DNA of 64,000 nt from Sphingobacterium deserti (lineage in GTDB: Bacteria > Bacteroidota > Bacteroidia > Sphingobacteriales > Sphingobacteriaceae), in contig NZ_JJMU01000061.1 of the NCBI RefSeq assembly GCF_000757725.1, positions 1 through 64,000 on the forward strand, read 5' to 3'. A program made the position numbers and the translations under genes. Positions 44,773 to 53,193 of this stretch are shown in pieces. Every line of letters begins with the position of its first letter. The stretch's first letter is position 1. Below the pieces are notes generated by a model. That model was not told where the DNA came from. It did not search any database and saw nothing but the letters and a program-made list of their open reading frames with translations.

Positions 44773-46962
44773 ATGGAAATAGAAAAATCACTATTTGACA
44801 ATCTACAGGAATTTTTCGGCTTCGATACATTCAAAGGGGATCAGGAAGCTATTATAACGAATATCCTGAATAAGAAAGATACATTCGTTATTATGCCCAC
44901 GGGAGGAGGAAAGTCAATTTGTTATCAATTGCCTGCGCTGATGAGTGAGGGGACGGCAATTGTCATTTCACCGCTGATTGCCTTGATGAAAAATCAAGTC
45001 GATCAAATGCGTGCATTTGGGGGGAACGAAAGTATAGCCCATTTCCTAAATTCCTCGTTGAATAAGAGTGAAATTTCGAAAGTGAAACAGGATGTGACAG
45101 ACGGCAAAACAAAGCTGCTTTACGTGGCACCAGAGTCTTTGGCAAAAGAAGAAAATACACAATTTCTGCGACAGATAAAAGTGTCATTTGTTGCTGTAGA
45201 TGAAGCGCATTGTATTTCGGAATGGGGGCACGACTTCCGTCCAGAGTATCGAAAAATAAGGCAAGTTATCAACGGCATTGGCGAAGGTATTCCCATCATC
45301 GCGCTTACGGCGACAGCTACACCAAAAGTTCAGTCTGATATTCGTAAGAATCTGCAGATGAATGATGCTACGCTTTTCAAATCTTCCTTTAACCGTTCCA
45401 ATTTATATTACGAGGTTCGCACAAAGAAAAACGTGGTGAAGGAGATCGTCAAATTTATACGATTGAATGTTGGAAAGACGGGGATCATCTATTGTCTTAG
45501 CCGTAAAAAAGTAGAAGAGATAGCCGAAGTTTTGAATATAAACGGGATAAAGGCTTTGCCCTATCATGCAGGGCTGGACGCTAAAACCAGGGCGGATACG
45601 CAAGATAAGTTCTTGATGGAAGATGTCCAAGTGATCGTCGCGACTATTGCTTTCGGCATGGGCATCGACAAACCTGATGTGCGTTATGTTATCCATCATG
45701 ATATTCCTAAATCTATGGAAGGCTACTACCAAGAGACAGGTCGGGCTGGAAGGGATGGCGGTGAAGGTTATTGTTTGGCTTTCTACGCGGAAAAGGACGT
45801 TGAAAAGTTGACAAAATTTATGAAGGATAAGCCCGTTTCAGAGCGGGAAATCGGTACACAAATTCTAAAAGAGGTGATCGATTATTCCGAATCATCCGTT
45901 TGTCGTAGAAAGCAGATTTTGCACTATTTTGGTGAACAATTCGACGAGACAGGCTGTAACAATATGTGCGACAATTGTCGGACGGAGAAAACCTATTTTG
46001 ACGCTGAAAAATCATTACTCGAAGTCTTAGGCTTTTTGAAAGAGCAGGGTGACAAATTTGATGATCATCACATTATCAACGTCATGATCGGGCAGAATAA
46101 CCAACCAATATCGTCCTACAAACATGATACGCACCCCTTGTTCGGAAAAGGGAAGGAGCTTGGAATAACGTATTGGAAATCACTCATTCGTCAAGCAGAA
46201 TTAAACGGTTTTGTAAAAAAGGATATTGACCATTACGGTTTACTTATTTTGACGGAAAGTGGTCGCAAGTATCTTGCTAACCCATATGCATTGAAATTTA
46301 TTCTCAATAGGCCTATGGAAAAATCCGACGAAGATCTTAGCGAAGACATCGGCGGATCTGCAGGCGCGCTTGATATGGAGCTGCTTAACATGTTGAAAGA
46401 GTTGCGGAAAAAGATTGCCAAGCAGAAGTCTTTACCGCCATTTGTTATCTTTCAGGATCCTTCATTGGATGAGATGTGTACCCACTATCCGGTAAGCTTG
46501 GACGAGCTGAAACAAATTCAGGGTGTTGGCGCTGGGAAAGCCGCTAAATTTGGTGCCGCATTTGTGGAACTGATAAAAAAGTATGTGCAAGATAATGAAA
46601 TCGACCGGCCGCAGGACTTAGTCGTGAAGAGCGCAGCGAATAAATCGGCGCTTAAGGTCTCCATTATTCAGAATATAGACCGAAAAATTGGCTTAGAGGA
46701 CATTGCCTCCTCCAAAGGAATAAGTTATGAAGATCTTCTGAAAGAAGTAGAATCCATTGTCAATTCTGGTACGAAGCTCAATATTGGTTACTTTGTTGAT
46801 GAAATGATCGATCGGGATCGGCAGGATGAAGTTTATGATTATTTTCGTGCGGCGGAAATCGATTCGATAAAGGAAGCCTTGGCAGAGCTAGGCGAGGAAG
46901 ATTACACATTCGAAGATATACAGCTGATGCGTATAAAATTCATGTCGGAGTTAGGAAATTAA
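44773..46962 (+). CDS. recQ: ATP-dependent DNA helicase RecQ
   Basis: 729 residues. Helicase core: Walker A MPTGGGKSICYQLPA (41-55), DEAH box in VAVDEAHCISEWGHDFRPEY, and motif VI QETGRAGRDGGEG; zinc-binding Cys cluster in SSVCRRKQ ... CNNMCDNCR; RQC winged-helix; an HRDC domain from about residue 530 (LDMELLNMLKELRKKIAKQ). A further C-terminal part follows. It unwinds DNA 3' to 5' during recombinational repair. It is 15 bp ahead of kdsA on the same strand. Confidence 0.96.
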   Translation: MEIEKSLFDNLQEFFGFDTFKGDQEAIITNILNKKDTFVIMPTGGGKSICYQLPALMSEGTAIVISPLIALMKNQVDQMRAFGGNESIAHFLNSSLNKSEISKVKQDVTDGKTKLLYVAPESLAKEENTQFLRQIKVSFVAVDEAHCISEWGHDFRPEYRKIRQVINGIGEGIPIIALTATATPKVQSDIRKNLQMNDATLFKSSFNRSNLYYEVRTKKNVVKEIVKFIRLNVGKTGIIYCLSRKKVEEIAEVLNINGIKALPYHAGLDAKTRADTQDKFLMEDVQVIVATIAFGMGIDKPDVRYVIHHDIPKSMEGYYQETGRAGRDGGEGYCLAFYAEKDVEKLTKFMKDKPVSEREIGTQILKEVIDYSESSVCRRKQILHYFGEQFDETGCNNMCDNCRTEKTYFDAEKSLLEVLGFLKEQGDKFDDHHIINVMIGQNNQPISSYKHDTHPLFGKGKELGITYWKSLIRQAELNGFVKKDIDHYGLLILTESGRKYLANPYALKFILNRPMEKSDEDLSEDIGGSAGALDMELLNMLKELRKKIAKQKSLPPFVIFQDPSLDEMCTHYPVSLDELKQIQGVGAGKAAKFGAAFVELIKKYVQDNEIDRPQDLVVKSAANKSALKVSIIQNIDRKIGLEDIASSKGISYEDLLKEVESIVNSGTKLNIGYFVDEMIDRDRQDEVYDYFRAAEIDSIKEALAELGEEDYTFEDIQLMRIKFMSELGN

Positions 46963-46977
46963 TTACCATAATACACT

Positions 46978-47793
46978 ATGATTCAAGATTATTTGCCGGG
47001 CATAAAAAACGGTGGCTCGCTGCAGTTTTTTTTAATGGCTGGTCCCTGTGCTATTGAAGGAGAAGACATCGCATTACGCATCGCCGAACGCATTGTTAAT
47101 ATAACAGATAAATACAGCATCCCTTACATTTTCAAAGGCTCATATCGCAAGGCAAATCGCTCGCGCGTTGATTCATTTACTGGAATCGGTGATGAAAAGG
47201 CGCTTAAAGTATTGCAGAAAGTAGGTGAGACTTTCGGTGTTCCTACTGTTACGGATATTCACGAAAGCCATGAAGCGGCTATGGCTGCGGAGTATGTTGA
47301 TGTTTTGCAAATTCCCGCTTTTCTTTGCCGGCAAACAGAACTTTTGGTGGCTGCAGCCCAAACCGGTAAAGTTGTGAATATTAAGAAAGGACAATTCCTA
47401 TCGGCAGCCTCGATGCAGTTCGCCGTAGATAAAGTGAAGGATTCTGGGAACTCAAAAGTTTGTTTAACTGATAGAGGTAACTCGTTTGGTTACCAAGATC
47501 TTATTGTGGATTATCGCGGTATTCCGGAGATGCGCGCTTTCCAGGTGCCAACCATCATGGACTGTACGCATTCGTTGCAGCAACCTAATCAAACGTCCGG
47601 CGTTACAGGTGGTAAACCAGCATTAATCGAGACGATTGCAAAAGCAGCTATTGCTGTGGGCGCCGATGGTTTATTTATCGAAACACATCCTGACCCTGCC
47701 AATGCAAAATCAGATGGAGCAAATATGCTGCATTTGGATCTTTTGGAAGGTTTAATAGAAAAGCTCGTGCGCGTACGCGAAGCTATTTTATAA
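46978..47793 (+). CDS. kdsA: 3-deoxy-8-phosphooctulonate synthase
   Basis: 271 residues. The motif FLMAGPCAIEGED has Cys 24 where metal-dependent enzymes carry their metal ligand (metal-independent enzymes have Asn), and DCTHSLQQPN, ETHPDPANAKSDG supply the other likely ligands; a metal-dependent type is inferred. FKGSYRKANRSRVDSFTG binds phosphoenolpyruvate. It condenses arabinose-5-phosphate and phosphoenolpyruvate to Kdo-8-phosphate for lipopolysaccharide. Cotranscription with recQ is likely (15-bp gap); kdsD is divergent from recQ. Confidence 0.96.
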   Translation: MIQDYLPGIKNGGSLQFFLMAGPCAIEGEDIALRIAERIVNITDKYSIPYIFKGSYRKANRSRVDSFTGIGDEKALKVLQKVGETFGVPTVTDIHESHEAAMAAEYVDVLQIPAFLCRQTELLVAAAQTGKVVNIKKGQFLSAASMQFAVDKVKDSGNSKVCLTDRGNSFGYQDLIVDYRGIPEMRAFQVPTIMDCTHSLQQPNQTSGVTGGKPALIETIAKAAIAVGADGLFIETHPDPANAKSDGANMLHLDLLEGLIEKLVRVREAIL

Positions 47794-47812
47794 AATTAAA
47801 AAAATAATAATT

Positions 47813-47857
47813 GCCGTCTTGCTGACGCTTGTTGTAATCAGGAAGACGGCCTTTTTA
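47813..47857 (+). terminator. rho-independent terminator of kdsA
   Basis: GCCGTCTT-G-CTGA pairs with TCAG-G-AAGACGGC (one G-G mismatch), followed by CTTTTTA. Confidence 0.85.
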
Positions 47858-47869
47858 TGGAAGAAAAAA

Positions 47870-48343
47870 TTATTTCAATTTAGATGGGAAGCTGTCTGTA
47901 CCCGCCATCCCGGCATTCTTCTCGCGCTTTCGGTAGCCAATAGCCCCCATGCTCCACAATGCCCATAAAATCAATACGGGTTGAAAGAAAAGACGCAGCA
48001 ATCGGGCTCCTTCCGTGTTAAGCCCAAATCCATCACGCTCGTTGACATACTGTGCGATATTTCCAGGGAATACAGCGATGAAAAATAATGCAAGCAACCA
48101 AGGAATTGCTTTGTAGCGATGTCCCCAGATGATAATTAAGAGTCCTAAGCTTATCTCTACTATTCCAGATAGTACAACTACCATATCCTTGTCCATGGGA
48201 ACCCAATCCGGCACCTGTGCTTGAAATGTTGTTCGGGCAAAAGTGAGATGGCCTATCCCCGCGAATAACATAAATAGCCCTAGTATAACGCGCGCCACCT
48301 GTTGTGCGCTGCTTAGTGGTCTGTGGTTTGATAGATTGTCCAT
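47870..48343 (-). CDS. DoxX-like membrane protein
   Basis: 157 residues with four hydrophobic segments: ARVILGLFMLFAGIGHLTFA, VVVLSGIVEISLGLLIIIWG, PWLLALFFIAVFPGNIAQYV and LFFQPVLILWALWSMGAIGY, the layout of DoxX-type inner-membrane proteins. These are associated with redox or stress functions in some bacteria; the role is unknown here. It is convergent with kdsA across its terminator and divergent from the GH3 gene. Confidence 0.8.
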   Translation of the reverse strand: MDNLSNHRPLSSAQQVARVILGLFMLFAGIGHLTFARTTFQAQVPDWVPMDKDMVVVLSGIVEISLGLLIIIWGHRYKAIPWLLALFFIAVFPGNIAQYVNERDGFGLNTEGARLLRLFFQPVLILWALWSMGAIGYRKREKNAGMAGTDSFPSKLK

Positions 48344-48548
48344 ATCGTTGATCCTGTTTCTACTATAACGAGTGCCATAGACGGAAGTTTGAATTTTTTC
48401 TAAAGCGGAATAGCATATGCTATTTGCTGTGCCAAAACAAGATTCATCGGAAATTCTGCCTTAACATGCGCAGATGTTTTAGGATAATAAAAACTAAAAC
48501 GGAGCTTGAACGTGTTATAGAGAAAAATGTAATCACCTTGTATACACT

Positions 48549-50066
48549 ATGGCAATTATTGGAGAAATTATAAAGCGAGCAATTAAAGTCAATGGTTTAA
48601 TCAGTAAGGATCCATCACCTGTAGAAGCGCAGCATGAGGTATTACTCGCGATGTTAGAGAAAGCGAAAAATACGGCATTCGGTCGTCACTATCATTTCGA
48701 GGGGATACTTTCTTCGGAGGATCCTGTCCGTGCATTTCAGCATGCTGTACCTATTTTTGACTATGATAAGTTATATGCGGAGTGGTGGCATTATCTGGAA
48801 GTAGGGCACGAGAATGTAACTTGGCCGGGTGGACAAAACTATTTCGCTATGAGTAGTGGCACGACCAGTAATAGTAAAGCAATACCTGTCACCGACGACA
48901 TGTTAGATGCGATCAAAAAAGCCGGCATACAGCAAATTCTTAGTTTAAAGAATTTTGATCTACCTGCAGATTTCTTTGAGAAGGATATTATGATGTTAGG
49001 GAGCAGCACGGAGTTAAAAGAACGGAAAGGTTTCCTTGCGGGTGAGATCAGTGGTATTTCAGCAGCAAATTTGCCCTTATGGTTCCGGAAATTTTATAAA
49101 CCGGGCAAGAAAATCGCCGCTAGTAAAGATTGGGATGAGCGCGTAGCTAAGATAGCTAAATCTGCGCATAAGTGGGATGTAGGCAGTATGTCTGGTATGC
49201 CCTCATGGTCCGAATTGTTACTCAAAGAGATCGTCAGGCTTAACAAAGTGGATACAATCCATGACCTTTGGCCAAATCTCCAAGTTTACACTACGGGGGG
49301 CGTAGCTTTCGGGCCTTACAAAAAGAGTTTCGAGAAGTTGTTTGCCCGCCCGGTAACTTATATTGACACGTATTTAGCCTCAGAAGGATATTTAGCTACG
49401 CAAAAGCGACCTGACACGGATGCTATGGCGCTTATTGTAGATAACGGTATATTCTTCGAATTTGTACCGTTTGTAGAACGTAATATGGATGAGTCTGGAG
49501 CTGTAAGACAAGATGCAGAGGTTTTGGCATTGGATGAAGTAGAGGAGGGTGTAGAATATGTGTTGCTGATAAGCACGGTGTCTGGCGCATGGCGGTATAT
49601 GATCGGTGATACCATTATTGTTAAGGATAAAGTGAGGGCAGAAATTATTATCAGTGGGCGTACCAAGCATTTCTTAAATGTGGTGGGCGAGCAGCTTTCC
49701 GTGCACCAGATGAATACGGCAATTCAAAAAATGCAGGATAAATTTCACGTTCAAATTAAAGAGTTCGTTGTCTCCACGGTTCAACGTGATGGCAAAAAGA
49801 TCAATCAGTGGTACATTGGCGCTGAGCAAGAGTGTCCTACAGGAGAGCTGCGTAAATTTTTGGATGAAGAGCTGCAGGAAAGTAATAAGAACTTTAAGGT
49901 AGCGCGAAATCAAGCGCTAGACGGGTTGGAGCTCCGTGTTATTCCTACTCATTATTTTCACCAGTGGAGCGAACAGCACAAGAAGATGGGCGGTCAAGCC
50001 AAAATCCCAAGAGTGATGAATCAGGAAGATTTCGAAGCGTTTGAAGAATACATTTCTAAATTGTAA
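48549..50066 (+). CDS. GH3 auxin-responsive-promoter family acyl-adenylate enzyme
   Basis: 505 residues of the ANL adenylating superfamily. NYFAMSSGTTSNSKAIPVTDDM is the ATP-binding P-loop-like motif of GH3 proteins, VYTTGGVAFGPYKKSFEKLF and DTYLASEGYLA follow, and ISGRTKHFLNVVGEQLS is the hinge. Plant homologues couple acids to amino acids; the substrates of bacterial members, common in Bacteroidota, are unknown. The ORF is intact and stands alone, closed by a strong hairpin. Confidence 0.9.
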   Translation: MAIIGEIIKRAIKVNGLISKDPSPVEAQHEVLLAMLEKAKNTAFGRHYHFEGILSSEDPVRAFQHAVPIFDYDKLYAEWWHYLEVGHENVTWPGGQNYFAMSSGTTSNSKAIPVTDDMLDAIKKAGIQQILSLKNFDLPADFFEKDIMMLGSSTELKERKGFLAGEISGISAANLPLWFRKFYKPGKKIAASKDWDERVAKIAKSAHKWDVGSMSGMPSWSELLLKEIVRLNKVDTIHDLWPNLQVYTTGGVAFGPYKKSFEKLFARPVTYIDTYLASEGYLATQKRPDTDAMALIVDNGIFFEFVPFVERNMDESGAVRQDAEVLALDEVEEGVEYVLLISTVSGAWRYMIGDTIIVKDKVRAEIIISGRTKHFLNVVGEQLSVHQMNTAIQKMQDKFHVQIKEFVVSTVQRDGKKINQWYIGAEQECPTGELRKFLDEELQESNKNFKVARNQALDGLELRVIPTHYFHQWSEQHKKMGGQAKIPRVMNQEDFEAFEEYISKL

Positions 50067-50077
50067 TATATTCCAGA

Positions 50078-50112
50078 TACCGATGGATAACCCTTAAGAT
50101 TATCCATCGGTA
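50078..50112 (+). terminator. hairpin after GH3 gene
   Basis: TACCGATGGATAA / TTATCCATCGGTA, perfect 13-bp stem with a 9-base loop, 12 bp after the stop. The following tract is AAAAGGTTTTC rather than a clean T run, so it is a probable but not ideal terminator. Confidence 0.7.
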
Positions 50113-50165
50113 AAAGGTTTTCGCATAAGAAACGCAGTTGCATGTTTCCTTATGTTCGAAAAAGA

Positions 50166-50507
50166 CTAAAATTCATCTTTGCCCGTTCGTCTATCAACTA
50201 CGATCGTTTCCCCAGTCGTCTTTAAATCCTGCTCGTCCAATGTCGATTCGGGATCATTCTCCTCTTTTTCTAACGACTCATTATCGGATTCGGAAGTATC
50301 AGGATTCTCACGTTCCAACGGGTTTACATCAGGTTGGGTGGGCGGCAGATTTTCTACTCCTTCGCCTTCGTCAGGAAATTTATCCATCTCATCCGGTTCC
50401 ACCGCTTCTTCTCGCTTTTGTTCATCCGGATCAGCATCCGCAAATGCATGCCCTACGTGTATTAGCGCTAGACTCAAGTAGCTAGTCGGTTCTTTTACAG
50501 TTCTCAT
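50166..50507 (-). CDS. acidic Pro/Glu/Asp-rich protein of unknown function
   Basis: 113 residues from the ATG at 50507, which has an unusually good ribosome-binding site (GGAGG seven bases upstream); the frame also opens from an ATG at 50558 (130 residues). After a short N-terminal part (MRTVKEPTSYLSLALIHVGH) it is low-complexity, with a great excess of Glu, Asp and Pro, so it is likely disordered. No signal peptide is clear. It has no recognisable domain. The complementary strand also has open frames, but those are Ser/Pro-rich mirrors of this composition. Confidence 0.6.
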   Translation of the reverse strand: MRTVKEPTSYLSLALIHVGHAFADADPDEQKREEAVEPDEMDKFPDEGEGVENLPPTQPDVNPLERENPDTSESDNESLEKEENDPESTLDEQDLKTTGETIVVDRRTGKDEF

Positions 50508-50696
50508 AGTTGTCCTCCAATTTTCTTTAAGAACCTCGCCTATCCTCGAATAGTTCATTTAAGCTGAAACCAGCGAAGTAAGTAACAAACAGTGCTGTTT
50601 TTTGGTTAAAGGAGGGGAAACGCTGTCACCCAGAAATTCTAAAATAACAATAGGATACAGGTCATTTTCCTTAACTTGCTTAAAAAAGCAAATGAT

Positions 50697-51050
50697 ATGA
50701 AAAATATAGAGCGTGTTTATAAGATGTCCTTCGCAAGCGTATACCCACACTACATACAAAAGGCCGAAAGAAAAGGCCGATCGAAGGATGAGGTTGACCA
50801 AATTATAAGTTGGTTGACAGGCTATGACGCGATAGCGTTACAACGTATTCTTGATAACAAAACTGATTTCGAAACCTTGTTTAATGAGGCTCCAAGAATT
50901 AATCCAAACGTGCATAAAATAACAGGTCTCATTTGTGGTTATCGCGTGGAGGAAATCGAAGATCCAATTATGCAGAAAGTCCGATATCTTGATAAATTGG
51001 TAGACGAGTTGGCAAAAGGTAAGTCAATGGATAAAATCCTCAGAACATAA
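50697..51050 (+). CDS. DUF2200-family protein
   Basis: 117 residues from ATG 50697 (MKNIERVYKMSFASVYPHYIQKAERKGR). The sequence continues DEVDQIISWLTGYDAIALQRIL and NPNVHKITGLICGYRVEEIEDPIMQKVRYLDKLVDELAKGK, which matches DUF2200, a small cytoplasmic family of unknown function. A longer start at 50676 is possible but adds no family-like sequence. It stands alone. Confidence 0.85.
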   Translation: MKNIERVYKMSFASVYPHYIQKAERKGRSKDEVDQIISWLTGYDAIALQRILDNKTDFETLFNEAPRINPNVHKITGLICGYRVEEIEDPIMQKVRYLDKLVDELAKGKSMDKILRT

Positions 51051-51118
51051 CTCTGTTTTCTTAATGTATCGTCTATCGATCGCTACAATATACATCAATT
51101 AAAATATTTTTATCTTCA

Positions 51119-51153
51119 TTTGTAAATATTTTGTTAATATTGAAGTGAATTTG
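51119..51153 (+). promoter_or_regulatory. possible promoter of the ECF sigma gene
   Basis: TTTG (51119-51122) and TGAATTTG (51146-51153), spacer 23 bp: near match to the Bacteroidota consensus with G for A in the second position of the -7 box. The gene start is about 60 bases downstream. Confidence 0.3.
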
Positions 51154-51215
51154 CATTCCAGGTGCAGGATGTTGGTGGGGCTGGTTAATATTTTATAAAT
51201 CGATAAATTGACAAA

Positions 51216-51788
51216 ATGAACTATTTCAAGATAGCCGACATGGATCTGATGGCTCTTTTAAAAAAGGGAGATCATGCCGCTTATCTGGAAATTTATGACC
51301 GCTACAAATCGCCGCTTCAGGCACATGCCTGGAAAAAGCTTGGGCAGGCGCAGGATGTTCAGGATGTCATCCAAGAACTTTTTACGGAGCTGTGGACAAA
51401 ACGAGAAGCGTTAACGCTCACCTCCGGATTGGCAAACTATCTTTATACCGCTGTCAGGAATAGGTCGCTTAATGTAATCTACAAACGAAAAAAAGAAAAT
51501 TTCTATTTAGCTTCTTTAAACGAGTTTATTCACGAAGGCAATTATCTAATCGATCTGCAAATTCGGGAGAAGGAATTGCGCGCTACCATACAGCAAGAAG
51601 TGGATTTGCTTCCCCCGAGAATGAAAGAAGTGTTCACCCTTTGCAGGGACAAAGGACTCTCGCATAAGCAAATTGCGGAACAATTGGGGACATCAGAACA
51701 TACTGTTTCCAAGCAAATGACCAACGTCTTAAAAATATTACGAAAAAGACTGGGGTCACTTTATTTTCTTCTATTTCTACTTTATTAA
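51216..51788 (+). CDS. ECF sigma factor (RpoE/FecI-like) of a SusC/SusD locus
   Basis: 190 residues. Region 2: AYLEIYDRYKSPLQAHAWKKLGQ and VQDVIQELFTELWTKREAL (core binding and -10 recognition). Region 4: LPPRMKEVFTLCRDKGLSHKQIAEQLGTSEHTVSKQMTNVLKIL, the -35 binding helix-turn-helix. Followed after 84 bp by the FecR anti-sigma and then by a SusC with STN domain, the standard trans-envelope signalling set: the STN domain contacts FecR, which controls the sigma factor. Confidence 0.93.
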   Translation: MNYFKIADMDLMALLKKGDHAAYLEIYDRYKSPLQAHAWKKLGQAQDVQDVIQELFTELWTKREALTLTSGLANYLYTAVRNRSLNVIYKRKKENFYLASLNEFIHEGNYLIDLQIREKELRATIQQEVDLLPPRMKEVFTLCRDKGLSHKQIAEQLGTSEHTVSKQMTNVLKILRKRLGSLYFLLFLLY

Positions 51789-51872
51789 AAAATAGTGTAT
51801 TTCCGATACTTGTTCACCCATACTTATTTGTCATAGGTATATAGGGGTCACTTAAGCGTGTCTGCATAACCA

Positions 51873-52985
51873 ATGGAAAAAGCAAAAAAGTTATTACGTC
51901 TTTATACAAGGGGAGAAGCAAGTCCTGAACAAAAAGCCGTCGTGGAAAAGTGGTACAAGCAATTGCGCGTACGAGACACTTCGGCTTTTTCACCACAGGA
52001 TCGTGTGCAGCAACTGGAGGAAATACGGAAGCTGTTGCCGAGGCCACCACATGCCAAAACAAAAGAATGGATGTTAATTGCCGCTGCAGCTTCTATCATC
52101 TTGATAATGGCTCTTAATTTATTGCTTTACGACCGGCAGGACCATTCTTTCTCGGGTCCGCAAACAGGTTTGATAAACGATGTGGCACCTGGTGATACTG
52201 CGGCAACATTGACTATGGCAGATGGTACTAAAATTAGGCTCACGACCGAGTTGGACGGCGATATTGTGAGTAAACCGGGGATACGGATTACAAAGACGGC
52301 AGATGGGCAACTTATTTACCAAGTCGATGACACCGGAGACGACCCACGCGGAACGAATACACTATCGACCAATAACGGGCAGACGTATAGCATCACATTG
52401 CCAGATAAGAGTAGGGTGTGGCTTAATGCGGCTTCTAGTTTAACTTATAGCGCAGCTTTTTCGCGTAATGAGCAACGTAGGGTCATATTAAATGGAGAAG
52501 CGTATTTCAAAGTTGCGCCAGATAAAAGCCATCCCTTTATCGTGGTGACAGACAAGCAAGAAGTCCTCGCCACCGGAACAGAATTTAATATAAACTCCTA
52601 TACAAATGAGCCGGCAGTGAACACGACCCTGATTGAAGGGGCTGTCAAAGTGTTGGCGGCAGGCAAACAGCACCTCCTTCAACCGGGCGAGCGAGCAACA
52701 AATAATGGTAAAGAAATACGCATAGCGCATGCAGATATTGAAAGCACGATAGACTGGAAGGAAGGAGATTTCAATTTCAATGAGGTACCCTTCCGCACTG
52801 CCATGCAGAAAATCGCCCGCTGGTACAATGTGGAAGTTGTTTATGATAAATCTGTACCAGCCAACGTAGAGGCCCGGGGGTGGGTGTCTAGAAACAGAAA
52901 CTTATCTTCTGTCCTTGATTTAATAGAGTCGTCCGGTGTCGTTCGTTTCGAGATCGAAGGCAGGAAAGTTTTTGTACATCAATAG
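51873..52985 (+). CDS. FecR-family anti-sigma factor
   Basis: 370 residues: N-terminal cytoplasmic anti-sigma part (KKLLRLYTRGEASPEQKAVVEKWY, 1-65), one membrane helix (about 68-87, MLIAAAASIILIMALNLLLY), the periplasmic FecR domain (from about 155: TLSTNNGQTYSITLPDKSRV, NAASSLTYSAAF) and a C-terminal DUF4974-like part (FNEVPFRTAMQKIARWYNVEVVYD). It holds the ECF sigma inactive until signalled by the STN domain of the SusC at 53194. Confidence 0.93.
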   Translation: MEKAKKLLRLYTRGEASPEQKAVVEKWYKQLRVRDTSAFSPQDRVQQLEEIRKLLPRPPHAKTKEWMLIAAAASIILIMALNLLLYDRQDHSFSGPQTGLINDVAPGDTAATLTMADGTKIRLTTELDGDIVSKPGIRITKTADGQLIYQVDDTGDDPRGTNTLSTNNGQTYSITLPDKSRVWLNAASSLTYSAAFSRNEQRRVILNGEAYFKVAPDKSHPFIVVTDKQEVLATGTEFNINSYTNEPAVNTTLIEGAVKVLAAGKQHLLQPGERATNNGKEIRIAHADIESTIDWKEGDFNFNEVPFRTAMQKIARWYNVEVVYDKSVPANVEARGWVSRNRNLSSVLDLIESSGVVRFEIEGRKVFVHQ

Positions 52986-53069
52986 AATATTACCCAATAA
53001 AGCTAATATGTATAAACCTTTAAACGTGAAATTATGAAGCAATACTACTGTTAAAATCTATAAAACAAA

Positions 53070-53094
53070 CCAGAGATGTATAGTACATCCCTGG
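53070..53094. promoter_or_regulatory. inverted repeat between fecR and susC
   Basis: CCAGAGATGTA-TAG-TACATCCCTGG: an 11-bp imperfect palindrome (one mismatch) about 100 bases ahead of the susC start. It lacks a T run, so it may be an attenuator, mRNA-processing or protein-binding site that separates expression of the regulators and the transporter. Confidence 0.45.
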
Positions 53095-53193
53095 TCGACG
53101 TTTGGAACAGATCGTTCGAAAACTAACTCGTTAACTAGCAGAAACCCGCGCTGTGGAAAGTTGGGGCATACTGCTATAAACCAAACAAATCAA

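Noticed and set aside
50138..50485. Plus-strand ORFs opposite the acidic protein gene
   Set aside because: Their Ser/Pro-rich translation is the mirror of Glu/Asp-rich codons on the minus strand; the minus-strand frame has the ribosome-binding site.
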